Shown: piece by piece, positions 14,027-24,452 of the stretch | Position numbering within the stretch: position 1 is the first letter of the stretch | Layout: each line of letters opens with the position of its first letter | DNA from: Aptenodytes patagonicus | Lineage: Eukaryota > Chordata > Aves > Sphenisciformes > Spheniscidae | Assembly (NCBI RefSeq): GCF_965638725.1 | Contig: NC_134950.1 | Span: 19,854,932-19,918,931, forward strand | Direction: 5' to 3' | DNA: 64,000 nt | The notes under the pieces: generated by a model | Databases searched by the model: none | What the model was told of the DNA's origin: nothing | Seen by the model: the letters and a program-made list of their open reading frames with translations, nothing else | Position numbers and translations under genes: made by a program

Positions 14027-15214
14027 AAGTTAGAAGATGGATCCTTGGCATAGTGTTAGCATTTGAATTCAAGTCCTCTAAATACTTGAGTATCTAGCAT
14101 GTTGCTTTATAGAAATAGTTATCTACATGGATATGCTTGTGTGTGCATGTCTGCATGCGTATGATTTGCATTTAGGAAAATAGGAGAGAGAGCGCATAGC
14201 ACGGAAAGACAAGGTGATGAAGTTTTGTTGGGGAAAGCATTTAGGAAAGCAAAGGATTTTCTTTCTAGGGCTTGGTGGGTTTTTTTGAGGGGGGAGAATC
14301 ATGAAATTGTTCTTTGTTTCTTCATACTTCGGCATTTGTTAGAAGAATTTCTACTTGTTGGTAAAATGTGAGTTTCCTTTCTTTTTTTCATGCCCTTTGC
14401 CAGATCTAATAATCTCATTTCCAGAATTGCTCTAAAGTTAGGAAAAGAACTTAACAGAAGAAAAACCCTTAAATTAATCATGAATCCTCCTTTTCCCATT
14501 TTAAAACAAATCAATTCAGCCAAAAAGACCTATGTTATAGCTCAAAAACTTCAAAACTCAAGTTCTTATCTGAGCACCTATGTGCCAAGCCCAAGTGGCT
14601 GTTGGAAGTGTTGAGCTCCCAAGATCTGACGAAAATCAATGCCAGCTTCAGAGAAACTTTACTGCCTCAGTAAAATTTGGATTGGGACGTCTAGATCCCA
14701 GTTTTGATGGGGGGGGTGGGGGTGGGGGGAACCAACAGCTGGTTTTGAATATAACTGCGTAACCTCAAATATATAGTCTAGAGGAGAGAGCAATCAAAGA
14801 AGGAAAATAAGGAAGTGAAATAAGTACATTTTTTCATTCTTTATCAAGTTTTCCTGTTTACCTCACGATAGTGAGGAAGCATTTTAAATCATCTTTATCA
14901 TTGCAGCAGTCAGTAGGCAGAAAACAGGCATAGATAAGGCTCTTTCTGATCTTTGTTCAACAGAGGAAGAACGGTTTTCTTCCATCCACTGGCTATCTGA
15001 TGAAACATCTCCTTGCAAAAAATATGTCAACAGGTATTTTGAAATGTAATCTGAACTACTCAAATATTAGCAAACTGATCCAGGATTTGGGCAGAAACTT
15101 ATCTCAGAATGAAATGCGCATGAAAAAGTTAACAAACAGATTAGCTAAATAAGAGCGTTTTTCAATTCAAGTTACAAAAAAAGATTTTGTAATGCTTAAC
15201 TGCTACTGCCACTT
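14027..15214. other. unique intergenic segment in left arm
   Basis: This is non-coding sequence shared with the right arm. It contains a G-rich tract at about 14709-14731 (G8TG5TG6-like) that could form a quadruplex; the complement in the right arm is at about 59681-59702. No gene is supported. Confidence 0.5.
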
Positions 15215-15634
15215 TGTCCTGGTTTCGGCTGGGGCAGAGTTAATTTTCTTCCGAGTAGCTGGTACAGTGCTGTGCTTTGGATTTAGCATGAGAACAATGT
15301 GATAACACACCCATGTTTCAGTTGTTGCTAAGCAGTGTTTATACTAAGTCAAGGACTTTTCAGCTTCCCATGCTCTGCCAGCGACGAGGCGCACAAGAAG
15401 CTGGGAGGGGGCACAGCCAGGACAGCTGACCCACGCTGGCCAAAGGGATATTCCATACCATGTGACGTCATGCTCAGTATATGAACTGGGAGGGGTTGGC
15501 CGGGGGACAGTGATTGCTGCTTGGGAACTGACTGGGCATCAGTCAGCGGGTGGTGAGCGGTTGCATCACTTTTTTTTCCCCCTTTCCCTGGGTTTTTGGT
15601 TTTCTCTCTCTCTCGTTGTTTTACCTTCCATTAC

Positions 15635-15670
<36 letters not shown>

Positions 15671-15822
15671 GTTATTATTTCAAGTATTAAACTGTTCTTA
15701 TCTCAACCCATGAGTTTTCTCACTTTTGCTCGTCCGATTCTCTCCCCCATCCCACCGCGGGGGGGGAGGGCGAGCGAGCAGCTGCATGGTGCTCAGTTGC
15801 CGACTGGGGTTAAACCACGACA
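15215..15822 (+). mobile_element. solo LTR of an avian endogenous retrovirus
   Basis: The LTR begins TGTCCTGGTTTCGG and ends TAAACCACGACA (TG...CA termini). It is flanked by a perfect 5-bp target duplication, CACTT at 15210-15214 and 15823-15827. It carries an ATTAAA-type signal and an (ATT)n microsatellite at 15635-15670. There is no internal retroviral sequence, so this is a solo LTR left by LTR-LTR recombination. The 5-bp duplication and sequence style fit avian ERVL/ERV-like LTRs; the exact family was not assigned. The copy at 58609-59199 in the right arm is the same insertion, duplicated. Confidence 0.92.
15635..15670. repeat. (ATT)n microsatellite inside LTR
   Basis: There are about twelve uninterrupted ATT units. 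The matching tract in the right arm is much shorter (about 58758-58781), one of the clearest length differences between the arms. Confidence 0.9.
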
Positions 15823-18800
15823 CACTTCCATTGTAGATTCTGAGGGCGTTGCATTCCACCCAGTTACACCTGTACTGGGGCTAACAACTTCTGCTTCTGT
15901 TCAACTAAAGCAGCATTTCTCTTTATGGAAACTTCATTACAAGGTTCACCTTGGAAAGTGTTAGAAAATAGCATTTAAGATGCAGCTCAGCTTTTCCAGA
16001 ACAGAGGAGTTAAAAAGCAGAGGACATTTATACAGAGCAGTGAACTGCTCTGGACCTTACATTTTTGGGGATGCCTCTCTTTCTTTTGCAAGGGAGCAGA
16101 AGTATAAACACGGAATATTTATTCTGGTTTTCCTTTCTCAGCTGGAAGAAACTGAGCTGCTGCTGCCAGCTCTGGGGAACGCTCATAGGCGAGTACTGCA
16201 TTTCCAGAAAGTTTGAGTAACTCTGAACTAAAGCAGCTCTTCCAGAAAGGCATCTTGTACTCAGGAAAGCATTGAAAAATGAAGGATCCACCATATTTCT
16301 TCATGGTTTGTTCCAGTGATTAAGCAACTGTACTTTTACAAATGCCATCTTGGTTTAAATTTGAATTTGTCTGACTTCTATTTCCATCTACTCTTTATAC
16401 CTTTCTCTGTCAGATTAAAGCGTCCTTTTTCCTGTTTTCTCCCTGAGGAGGTTCCGACACATCACAACCATATTTTCTATCAGCTTTCTTTTCAATGAAC
16501 TAACACGGGGAGATTTTTAAAGCTTAACTAGCAGTGTTAGCCCTCGATAATTCCTTTTTCTCTTCCAGCACTCCGTTTTTTCCTTCTTCCTTTCAAAATT
16601 GCGAGTCGTACATCATGAGTGTCAATCTCACCAATGCAGCATACAAAGCTAAGGCCAGTGTTAACGCTCATCTCTGTTCATTTGTAGTCAGATCCCATGG
16701 AAGCAGATGATGAGTTTTTCACCATGATTTCCAGTGTCATTGCTTTCCAGGGAATTAAGCGTTGCTTCTGCCCTCTGCAGTAGATGTAAAAGCTCAACAC
16801 TGCGCTGACTTTGTACACAGACAGTTGAAGGGAGCCGGCCAACAGAAGAGGCCAGGTTGCTCTGCCCTTGTCAGTATTCACCCACAGGCTGCCAGCCACA
16901 GATTTTATCAGCAGCAACGTGATACTTTACCTCGGGATCAATGATTGAAAGAATGGATAACCTCTTTCCTAGTAACTCCAACAAACAGAAATCAGCAGGG
17001 ATTTCTTAGAGGGGTATTTTTTATGATCTACTACTAAATCACTTCAATAGTTACAAGGTAAGCATAAAGAACATTTTTAAGAATAATACTGTTCAGGTGG
17101 AAAGCACCATGGTAAATGTGAAATACACTAAAGTGAGATTAGGCCTTTTCTCATTCCAAGCAGGATGCTGATTAAGCTATTCATTACACTAAAGTGATGA
17201 AGTATAAATTATTTATGAGGAAAGGAACTTACTTTTCCTCCTTTTGGGCTCCAGCCATTACAAATTTGGCTCTGCAGCCACAGCTGTTTCCTTTAGAAAC
17301 TGAGTAGCTGAGAAAAACAGGCCAAGTAGAACACAATTCTGATGTCAATTGCAAATATTTAGAAACTTAAAGAAAGCCAGCAGGTAAAAGCATTGGGTAT
17401 TTTTCATTGCTCCAGTGAAAACTCAATCACTAAGTTAAAGCCAAAGTGCCACAATCACTACAATTAAACATATTCCATTATGTGAAAGAAGAGATAAGGA
17501 CATGGGCTAGTGCAGAGCTGTCACCCCAAAGGATCCTCTGGAGAGAAGAACTGAGAAGCAGCAATAATTTTTTAATAGCACTGATGGACTCTTACTGGAT
17601 TTAAACAGACTTCAGACATACTTGTTCTCCAAGTGATAAAGGTCCGTATTGAAACATTATGGCAGTAAACAAGAATGAAGAATAATGGGAAAAAAAGAAT
17701 AGGAAAAAAAAACAATTGAAAAACCTGCGGTGGCAAAATGATAAGGTCCTATCTAAGATGTGAGTCCAAATCTCAGCAGAATTCCTTGCTGATGTTACTG
17801 TTTTATAACATTTTTTGACTGGACTGTGTCAACGTGGAGAAGTATTCACGGGGAAATAATTATCAAACAAATTAGAATCTAACCAGTTTCAGGTCATCGT
17901 GTATTTCGGACCCCTCAGGGCCTGACTAAGGGAGAGGCTAAGCTAACTTTTTTCTATTGGGCTTTCATTGACAGCAGTAGGACTATTCAATTCACTGTCA
18001 CATAGAATTTGGATTAGTGCGCATCCAGGGCTATACCAATTTGCTCTAGCTGTTATCTGACCCATTATTTCAATGTCAATATACAAACTGATTTTATTTT
18101 TTACAGGCTTGCCTACAAAAAGACCAAGCCGAATCAGCTACTAGAGTGTATGTATAGGGCTGCCATCTAAAAGAAGTATATGCCCACAGCTGAGGTAATT
18201 CACATCAATCCTAAATTGTCATTTCTTGGCTATCTAGTTCTGGGCGCTGTCTGCCTTTGTAAGGAACAGATGCATTTCATGACATTGAAAATGCTGACAT
18301 TTTGAAGAAAAAGTAGTTAATGCATCTGTCTGTCTGTATGTGCTATAGGTATGGGACCTTTAGCAGCACAGACCGTCTTATTTTTCAATGTGTGAAAAAA
18401 CCTCAACAGGACAATAACGTTCTGGCTGAATCCTGAATGTTAACGATCGTTTTCGGTACTCAACCAAATGAGTAGAAACTGAGATTGTGCAGAGAACAGT
18501 TTGCAAGACGAGGCCACCCTGTGCATCTGAGAATAAAACCTGCGGTTAAAACAAAAATATGAGGCCGCTAAGGGCACCTGTTTATTCCTCAAGAAACCAT
18601 CTCCCATTGCTGGTATCACCCCAAATCTAGCTTCGTTCTTAGAAGATCCATCAAGATACCTCTGATCCGTCCGCTCCAGCGTCACTGGGATCTGCACGTG
18701 TTGTCAAACATGCTTTTTGCCTAGCTACTGAATGGAGGCTGCACTGGTGTGATTAACAGAACTCACTGCGGGAACATGCGGCGTGGGGCTGCTTACATCA

Positions 18801-19778
18801 GAGAGCAGCCTGCGGTACCCTGAGACGGGAGCCGCTGGTGTGTGTCTGGGAGGCAGTCACTCTCCCCGCTTCCTTCTGGGTCTCTGAATGCTCTTGCATT
18901 TTAAGCCAGTCTGGGCAGAACTTTACAACTTATTTTTGGAAGCATGTGAAAGAGCTGTTTGTCAAGCCTTTAACTCCAGATTGGTCAGCACAACTTTCTG
19001 AAAATTCATACGGCGTTCAGTCTTTATTCTGTGCCAAGCATGAGCTGCCTACAGAGGAGAACTACACCGCACTTAGAGCAACTGCACTTCAACTGTCGTG
19101 TTCTAGATGGAATCTCAAACGTTTACTCATCAGACAACAAGCCTTCCACAGTTTGATGTATGAATACCTTAAGTCTGGCCCTCTCCCACCACAGTGAAGG
19201 AAATCAAGTGGAAGCTCTGGAGCAAGATACTGTGTGCCCATGACACGCTGCAGCCATTCATCAAGCAAAGACTTTTAAAGTCACATGCAAAATATCGAAG
19301 AACATCAGCAAAGACCTCTAAGAACAAAAGAGGAAGAACACGGAGGATATTTTACAGCCTCGCCATATATTAAACATACACTCAGCTAGGGTGTATTCTG
19401 GTAGATTGTGTGAAGAAACGTTCTGTACTCCATCAGTTACTAGCACTGGGTAAATCAAGCCGAGAATGAAGAGCTCGGAATAAATATACGTATATGCAAT
19501 TCAAACAGAACATACTCATTGCAAATGAAGTGGCAATCAAACATTGAATTAACATACTCAATGCAAATAAACGTTTTAAAAAAACAAGATGGACTTTTAA
19601 GTGGAAGAAATAATTTTCTTCTTTCTGACATCCACCATTATTTAACAGTGTAGAGACAATGACATACAGCGAGTATGCTCAAACTGGCACGAAGGTAGAT
19701 TTAAAACAGTACAGCACAGGCCCTCAGAAGGAGTATCTGTATACTGCAGCAGATCCCTGATCCTGGCTCCTGCGATGT
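15823..19778. other. unique intergenic segment in left arm (distal part)
   Basis: This non-repeat sequence is duplicated almost exactly at 54664-58608. The only longer open frame is the 119-codon one listed separately. Nothing resembling a known exon was recognised. It is probably neutral intergenic DNA that was carried along in the duplication. Confidence 0.5.
18838..19197 (+). other. 119-codon open frame, duplicated, unknown
   Basis: This open frame begins MCVWEAVTLP and ends KSGPLPPQ. It has no signal peptide, membrane segment or motif I recognise. The identical predicted protein occurs on the minus strand at 55244-55603 in the right arm. Identity is expected from the recent duplication and is not by itself evidence of selection. 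There is no promoter or splice context. It is most likely a chance open frame and is kept only because it is the longest non-CR1 frame in the passenger sequence. Confidence 0.15.
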
Positions 19779-21200
19779 TCCAGTCTCAGCAGGAACTCAC
19801 TCTTGTGTAGACAAGAGGTGTTTGTGACCGGTTACACCGCGTCCCGTTGAGCGTCAGTATTGCCCAGTTTACACTGACTTTTGTCTAGTGCCAGTCTTCG
19901 CCATCGCCTGTTGCTAGACTCTTCTCTCACGTCTGTTCCCCAGTTCGCAGTCTGAGCAGAGAAGTTATTAAAGCACTCGCCGCCCGGCACCGACAGTCCT
20001 GCTGCTGCCATTCCATCCCAGCCCCGTGGAGGTGACTAGCTCAGCTCAGCCCCAGCCCCAGCCCCAGCCCCAGCCCCAGCCCAGCGCGCACGCAGCGCGG
20101 GAAGCAAGCACCCGGCCCCGCCGCAGAGCACGTCCTCTTTCTCCGGTAAAGCCGAGGGGCTGGGAGGCAGCAGCGGGGCTGGAGGCCGGCGGGGGAGCAG
20201 CCACCGCCCTCCCCACGCGAGAGGCGCGGGTGCCCCCGCCCGGCTCCTCGGGGAAGAGCTCACAGCGGGGCGGCAGCCAGGCGCAAAGCCACCGCTGCAG
20301 GCACGACTTTCTAAGCAGCTAGCCAAGAATAGCTGCACGCGAGGTGACGGTTTTTAGAGGAGCATTCTAATTAGGAGGATTAAGATTTATGTTGAGTCAA
20401 TTCATTTTTCACAGCAGCCGAGTCACAACAGTATCCAATCGCTCATTCAGTTCCTGCTTATGCTTCTCCTCCACTTCATCGGCTATTACACATGTCAAAT
20501 TGAAGATGGCAAAAATTAAACGTTCTCACTTCAAAGCCCCTGATCCTCTCTATTCATCAACTTTATTTTCGCAGCTATTTATAGACCTGGCCGATGTTGC
20601 AGTTCCAGATACGAGAATTTAAAATGTATCATCTTAAGAGTCTTACCTTAGCAAATTATTGTATCACACTTAAATTTCAAAAGGCCCCAAAGATCCACAT
20701 AATTAAAAATTACCAGTAATATGGGCAAAGCTAGAAAACAGTAGTTGTGGATCAAAATAGTGACTCTCTAATTAAAGTAAATGTGAAGAGAGGATTATTG
20801 ATGAAAGATATGGCTGCCATTTTTTGTTTGAAGAGTTCATCTTCCTATGAATTACTGAGTGAGTATTTGCAACGCAAGTCAGAGACCGCAAACCACTCAC
20901 TCTCTAGCAAAGAAGTACCGAGAGGAATGCCACCAACAGCGTCATGTAGTCTTAACTTCTTCAGGCTGTCCAGCTACTTAGGGAAAATTAGAAAGGATAT
21001 GCTCAGTAGCATGTCATATCCCATTTTCCACACTTTTTCCCCCTTGTGCATTTCTAGTTAGCACAGTTGTTAATCACGCTTCTTTTTTGAAAATCTGAGC
21101 AAGTCTGCACAACCATATAAAATTATGGATTATTAAAAACTGGAATAGGTGACACCATATTACAGTGCACTGATAGAAGAGTCTTAAAACCGCAAGTCCA
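19779..21200. other. intergenic DNA between left arm and ENY2 3' end
   Basis: The region includes a CpG-richer block at about 19980-20330 with a (CCCCAG)n repeat at about 20050-20082, followed by ordinary AT-rich sequence. No exon of a known gene is recognised. PKHD1L1, which is next to ENY2 in human, is not seen. Confidence 0.5.
19980..20330. promoter_or_regulatory. GC-rich, CpG-containing block, possible orphan promoter
   Basis: GC content rises sharply over about 350 bp, with several CpGs, a run of CCCCAG repeats and GC-box-like CCCCGCC. It lies about 200 bp outside the inner end of the left duplication arm and about 1.1 kb downstream of ENY2. No associated exon could be identified on either strand. 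It could be a promoter for a non-coding RNA or a relic of a lost gene. Confidence 0.3.
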
Positions 21201-21208
21201 CAAAATTT

Positions 21209-21214
21209 TTTATT
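21209..21214 (-). terminator. ENY2: candidate ENY2 polyadenylation signal
   Basis: The plus-strand TTTATT reads AATAAA on the minus strand, 168 bases beyond the ENY2 stop codon. It is the first good signal downstream. Confidence 0.5.
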
Positions 21215-21381
21215 AAAATAACACCAAGTTTAAGAAATTGATGCAATGCAAAGAAACTTCAACTCATCATCCAAAAAAAAAAAAAGATTTTCCATCCTTA
21301 AGTATGGAAACTGCATTCCAATCCTGACATGATTGACATAATACAGAGAGAGAGACACTGTATCCCAGATGAATGTCAAAG

Positions 21382-21458
21382 TTAAAGACTGGCATGCTGC
21401 GCAAGGAAGGTTCTTATTCTTTGCAAGAGTTCTTTCTTTACACTGTCTGGTACCAAGG
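21382..21458 (-). CDS. ENY2: ENY2 last coding exon
   Basis: This exon encodes the ENY2 C-terminus: completion of an Ala codon, then [17 protein letters not shown] and LAQHASL, followed by TAA at 21382-21384. The acceptor is TTTCAG before 21458. This segment forms the last long helix of ENY2, used to pack against Sgf11/ATXN7L3 in SAGA and GANP/Sac3 in TREX-2. The phase (2 bases completing GCC) fits the previous exon's donor exactly. An overlapping 110-codon frame on the same strand is a shadow. Confidence 0.96.
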
Positions 21459-22386
21459 CTGAAACATAAATAAGAAAGCAAGAAGTAAAAAACACAAAAT
21501 GGAAAATATGCTAATACCAGCCTTTTATAACAGCTACTTCTATTCTTTCTTTGTTCTTGCAATTCTGTTAATACCTAAAGTAACTGAAGCTACTTGATTT
21601 TCATATAGCATATCTACATTTCTCCCATTCAAAACAGGCTAAAACTGAAGTCTATTGAGAACACTGTTGTTATTGGCAGTTAATAGTTAGCCTAGCCATA
21701 GTCAAGAAAATTGGAAAGTTTGAGGGAAAGGATTATTCAACTGTAAACAGGATATAATAATCAGAAACTAGTTTGATTATCCTACTTCTTTTCTTCACAA
21801 ATTTAAGACCAAAAAAAAAAAAAATCTCAGCCATGACCTCAGCGTAAGGGTCTTCAGAAAGTTCTTTTGAAGGCCTATTTTTATTGAAGACTTAATGAAG
21901 TTTCTCCCCCTAACACCAAAGCCTATCAGAGAGTCCAAGAAGAACTATATAAAGATGACTGCAGTATTTTCTTAAGAGACTGCATTTTTCTGTATCTGTA
22001 CGCTATGTGCTTTCCTTTTCCCACTTCCCATTACAGTAGTACTGTTAGTACAGATTTTCCATCTTAAAAAGAATTGGAATTTTAAAACATCTCTGCCTCA
22101 TAGCCCAAGTTTCCTTGGGACCATTAAGTCAATTATAAAGATGAATACAGACTCGACTAAATAATGTAACCTGCAAAAGTAGGCTACACATACAGCTTTT
22201 TATAGATTTTGAATGTCTGTTACACAATACAAATTCACGTTTTATTTGCAGTTAATATCAAGCTATTAACATTTTTTCCTTGAATCCAACACAGGCAAGT
22301 TCATAGTGCTGCTTTCAAAATATTAATGAAATACAGGTAGGTATGTTTATTGATGTATGACCGCATCCATCTTTGCGTTTTCTTAC
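21459..22386 (-). other. ENY2: ENY2 intron (last)
   Basis: This 928-bp intron has a GTAAG donor at 22386 and a CAG acceptor at 21459. It is AT-rich and carries nothing else that I recognise. Confidence 0.85.
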
Positions 22387-22461
22387 CTCTGCCTTTGGGA
22401 GTGATTTCTGCCACCAAATCATCAACAGTAACATGCTCTAATCCTTTTTCTTTAATGACAT
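22387..22461 (-). CDS. ENY2: ENY2 coding exon (VIKEKG...TPKGR)
   Basis: This 75-nt exon on the minus strand encodes the end of an Asp codon, then [18 protein letters not shown] and ITPKGR, and the first base of the next codon. It is flanked by CCCCAG and GTAAG. The sequence is essentially the vertebrate ENY2 consensus (human has E for the junction D). The frame joins both neighbouring exons without a gap. Confidence 0.97.
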
Positions 22462-24381
22462 CTGGGGAAGACCAAGACACATAATTTTAAGTCTTTTAAT
22501 CCATTCATTAGAAGACAAAACCTGCATGCATAGGTCATCGGAGAAGATGAAGTAGCTTGTGACCTAAATGTAGGTTATTAACTCGGTACCTACACTGCAT
22601 TGTACAGTGGATTTCGTCTCTTATTCGTACCATAGGTTTAAGGATGGGAACTTGTCACTACTAATGCATCTTGATCAGCTCGTATTTTAAAATCAAATGT
22701 TACCAAGTTTAAGCTTATCTGAGCATTACCAGATGTGCATATTACTGGAGTGTTGTAGCAGTTCACAAGTTGGTCTGCTTATCTCTTCAAACACATTATT
22801 TACATAATAGTGAGAAAGAGATGCAGTTGGAAAAAGACTTTGGGACATTCAACAAGGGAGAGCACAGAGACAGTAAATATTAGTCTTCCTAACTGGCTTA
22901 AACAACATCTCTCCATATGTTTCAGCAAAGTAAAAAAGCGTATCTGAAAGAAAGGTATATATCTACAGCAAAATAAAAGCTATGATTAAGATATACTGTA
23001 TGATTAATACATACCAGTATTTAAACAAATTGTCTACTTACAGTGCCTTGAAGACTACTGAAAAATGCAGAAGTCCATGCTGAGAAGAAACCTCAATTCA
23101 GTAGCATAAACCTAAAATATTTTGCCTAAACATGACTGTTTTTAACTATATGTCAGTATAGGATTGATTGTCCCCAAGACACTAAGAATGTTTTCTGAAC
23201 TGACATCACATGGACTATTTGCAAACTTTTTCTTGGCTGAATTCCCTTCTAGAAATTAATCCTGGATTGCTCAATTATTTGCCCTAATCCACAATGGCAA
23301 GAGGCTCTAGAACAAGCTACCGAAAAACTGCCACACACCCTAACAAAACCAACCACCCCCCAAAATCCTTCTTTGTCCTTTCTATTGGAGGTTATTGGGC
23401 TCTTAACAGGGACAACCAAACTTACATTTGCATTCTCAGCAGCTGCAATTACAGTTCAAAATACTAATGTAAACAAAACAATTTTACATAACTTTACTAT
23501 AGCAGAGTATAAAGTGTATAGTTGAGAAGGCAGATAAACATCCCTTTTGCTATCTGTACTACTGAAATGGGTAATCTCTGGCAGTGGCATCAGGCAGACA
23601 ACTGCAAGCATGAATCATTTCAGCCTTCTCTGCAAATCCACCTATGAAAACAATTTAACACACTCAGCCCTACAAAAAGAAAAACTTTGTAATGGAACAT
23701 CGAGTTGCTGGGCACAACAGACCAAATCAGAATTAAAGCGAAAGCTCAAGGGATTTGTCATTTGCTTTAAGAAAATTTCATCATGCTGTAATATTCCTGG
23801 ATGCTTAAATACTATTTATAACAGTTTCATATAATTTACAAGGCAATAAATTGTAGTAATACTAAATACTTAACTCAAAACTAAAGATTTGGGTATTTAG
23901 AGGCTCATCTGCTTGTTTTATCTCATCTAAGTAGATGCTCTTATTTTCAAGAATTGTGTTCAGAGAGAGTACAAATGCACTTCTTTCTCTCCCCTATGCA
24001 GACAACGGAGTTCTCTAAAGTTTCTAAGTTGCATACCGCTGTATTTGCTCCATTTTCCTTTATCTTGGTTTTTATTCTCCTGTGGTAAGGAAGTGATTTC
24101 TCTCAAAACACAAAACTGTATCATCATGAATATTTAGGGAACCAATTCCAATCTTTTCTCAGAAGCTTAACAAGTTTCAGATCAGAAAAGTTTCAAGATT
24201 TTTTTTTTTTGCCAAGCTGGCAAGATACTTTCTTGCATGCAAAACCAACTGCCAGGGATACTTTCCTCTTCCCAAGTCTCATTTAAATTGACTGTTAGGC
24301 AGTAAAGCTTTCATCTGGGACTTCCATTTGGCCAGAACCTCAGTTGATTACAAAGGATATTAGTTATTTGACCACCGTTAC
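22462..24381 (-). other. ENY2: ENY2 intron
   Basis: This 1.9 kb AT-rich intron contains no recognisable repeat. A 95-codon plus-strand frame at 23547-23834 has no coding character. Confidence 0.8.
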
Positions 24382-24452
24382 CTTTGCAGTGTGCCTTCAA
24401 CTGATCTTTCCAGCCGCATTCAATTAATTTGGCTCTCAGCAACTCTTTAAGG
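24382..24452 (-). CDS. ENY2: ENY2 coding exon (LKELLRAK...AHCK)
   Basis: This 71-nt exon encodes [18 protein letters not shown] and KAHCK, identical to the conserved vertebrate ENY2 core helices. The acceptor is TTAACAG before 24452; the donor is GTAAC after 24382. The exon starts with the last base of an Arg codon and ends with the first base of an Asp codon, so both junctions are in phase. Confidence 0.97.

Larger units (their letters stand above)
12635..19778 (+). repeat. left arm of a 7.1 kb inverted duplication
   Basis: Read on the opposite strand, this arm matches 54664-61790 from end to end. The arms share the CR1 at 12635-14026, the solo LTR with its target duplication, unique sequence and identical open frames (for example a 119-codon frame at 18838-19197, unchanged in the other arm). 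Differences I saw outside the CR1 are few: single substitutions such as at 16270, and ATT-repeat length. The match stops abruptly at the CR1 3' end on one side and after TCCTGCGATGT at 19778 on the other, where this locus continues into non-repeat DNA. That makes the left copy the likely donor. Confidence 0.96.

Noticed and set aside
15462-15964. Frames with Ile/Tyr runs in the solo LTR
   Set aside because: The runs come from the ATT microsatellite and the LTR has no coding region.
21230-21562. 110-codon minus-strand frame
   Set aside because: It overlaps the ENY2 last exon in another frame and crosses its splice acceptor; the true frame is the ENY2 one.
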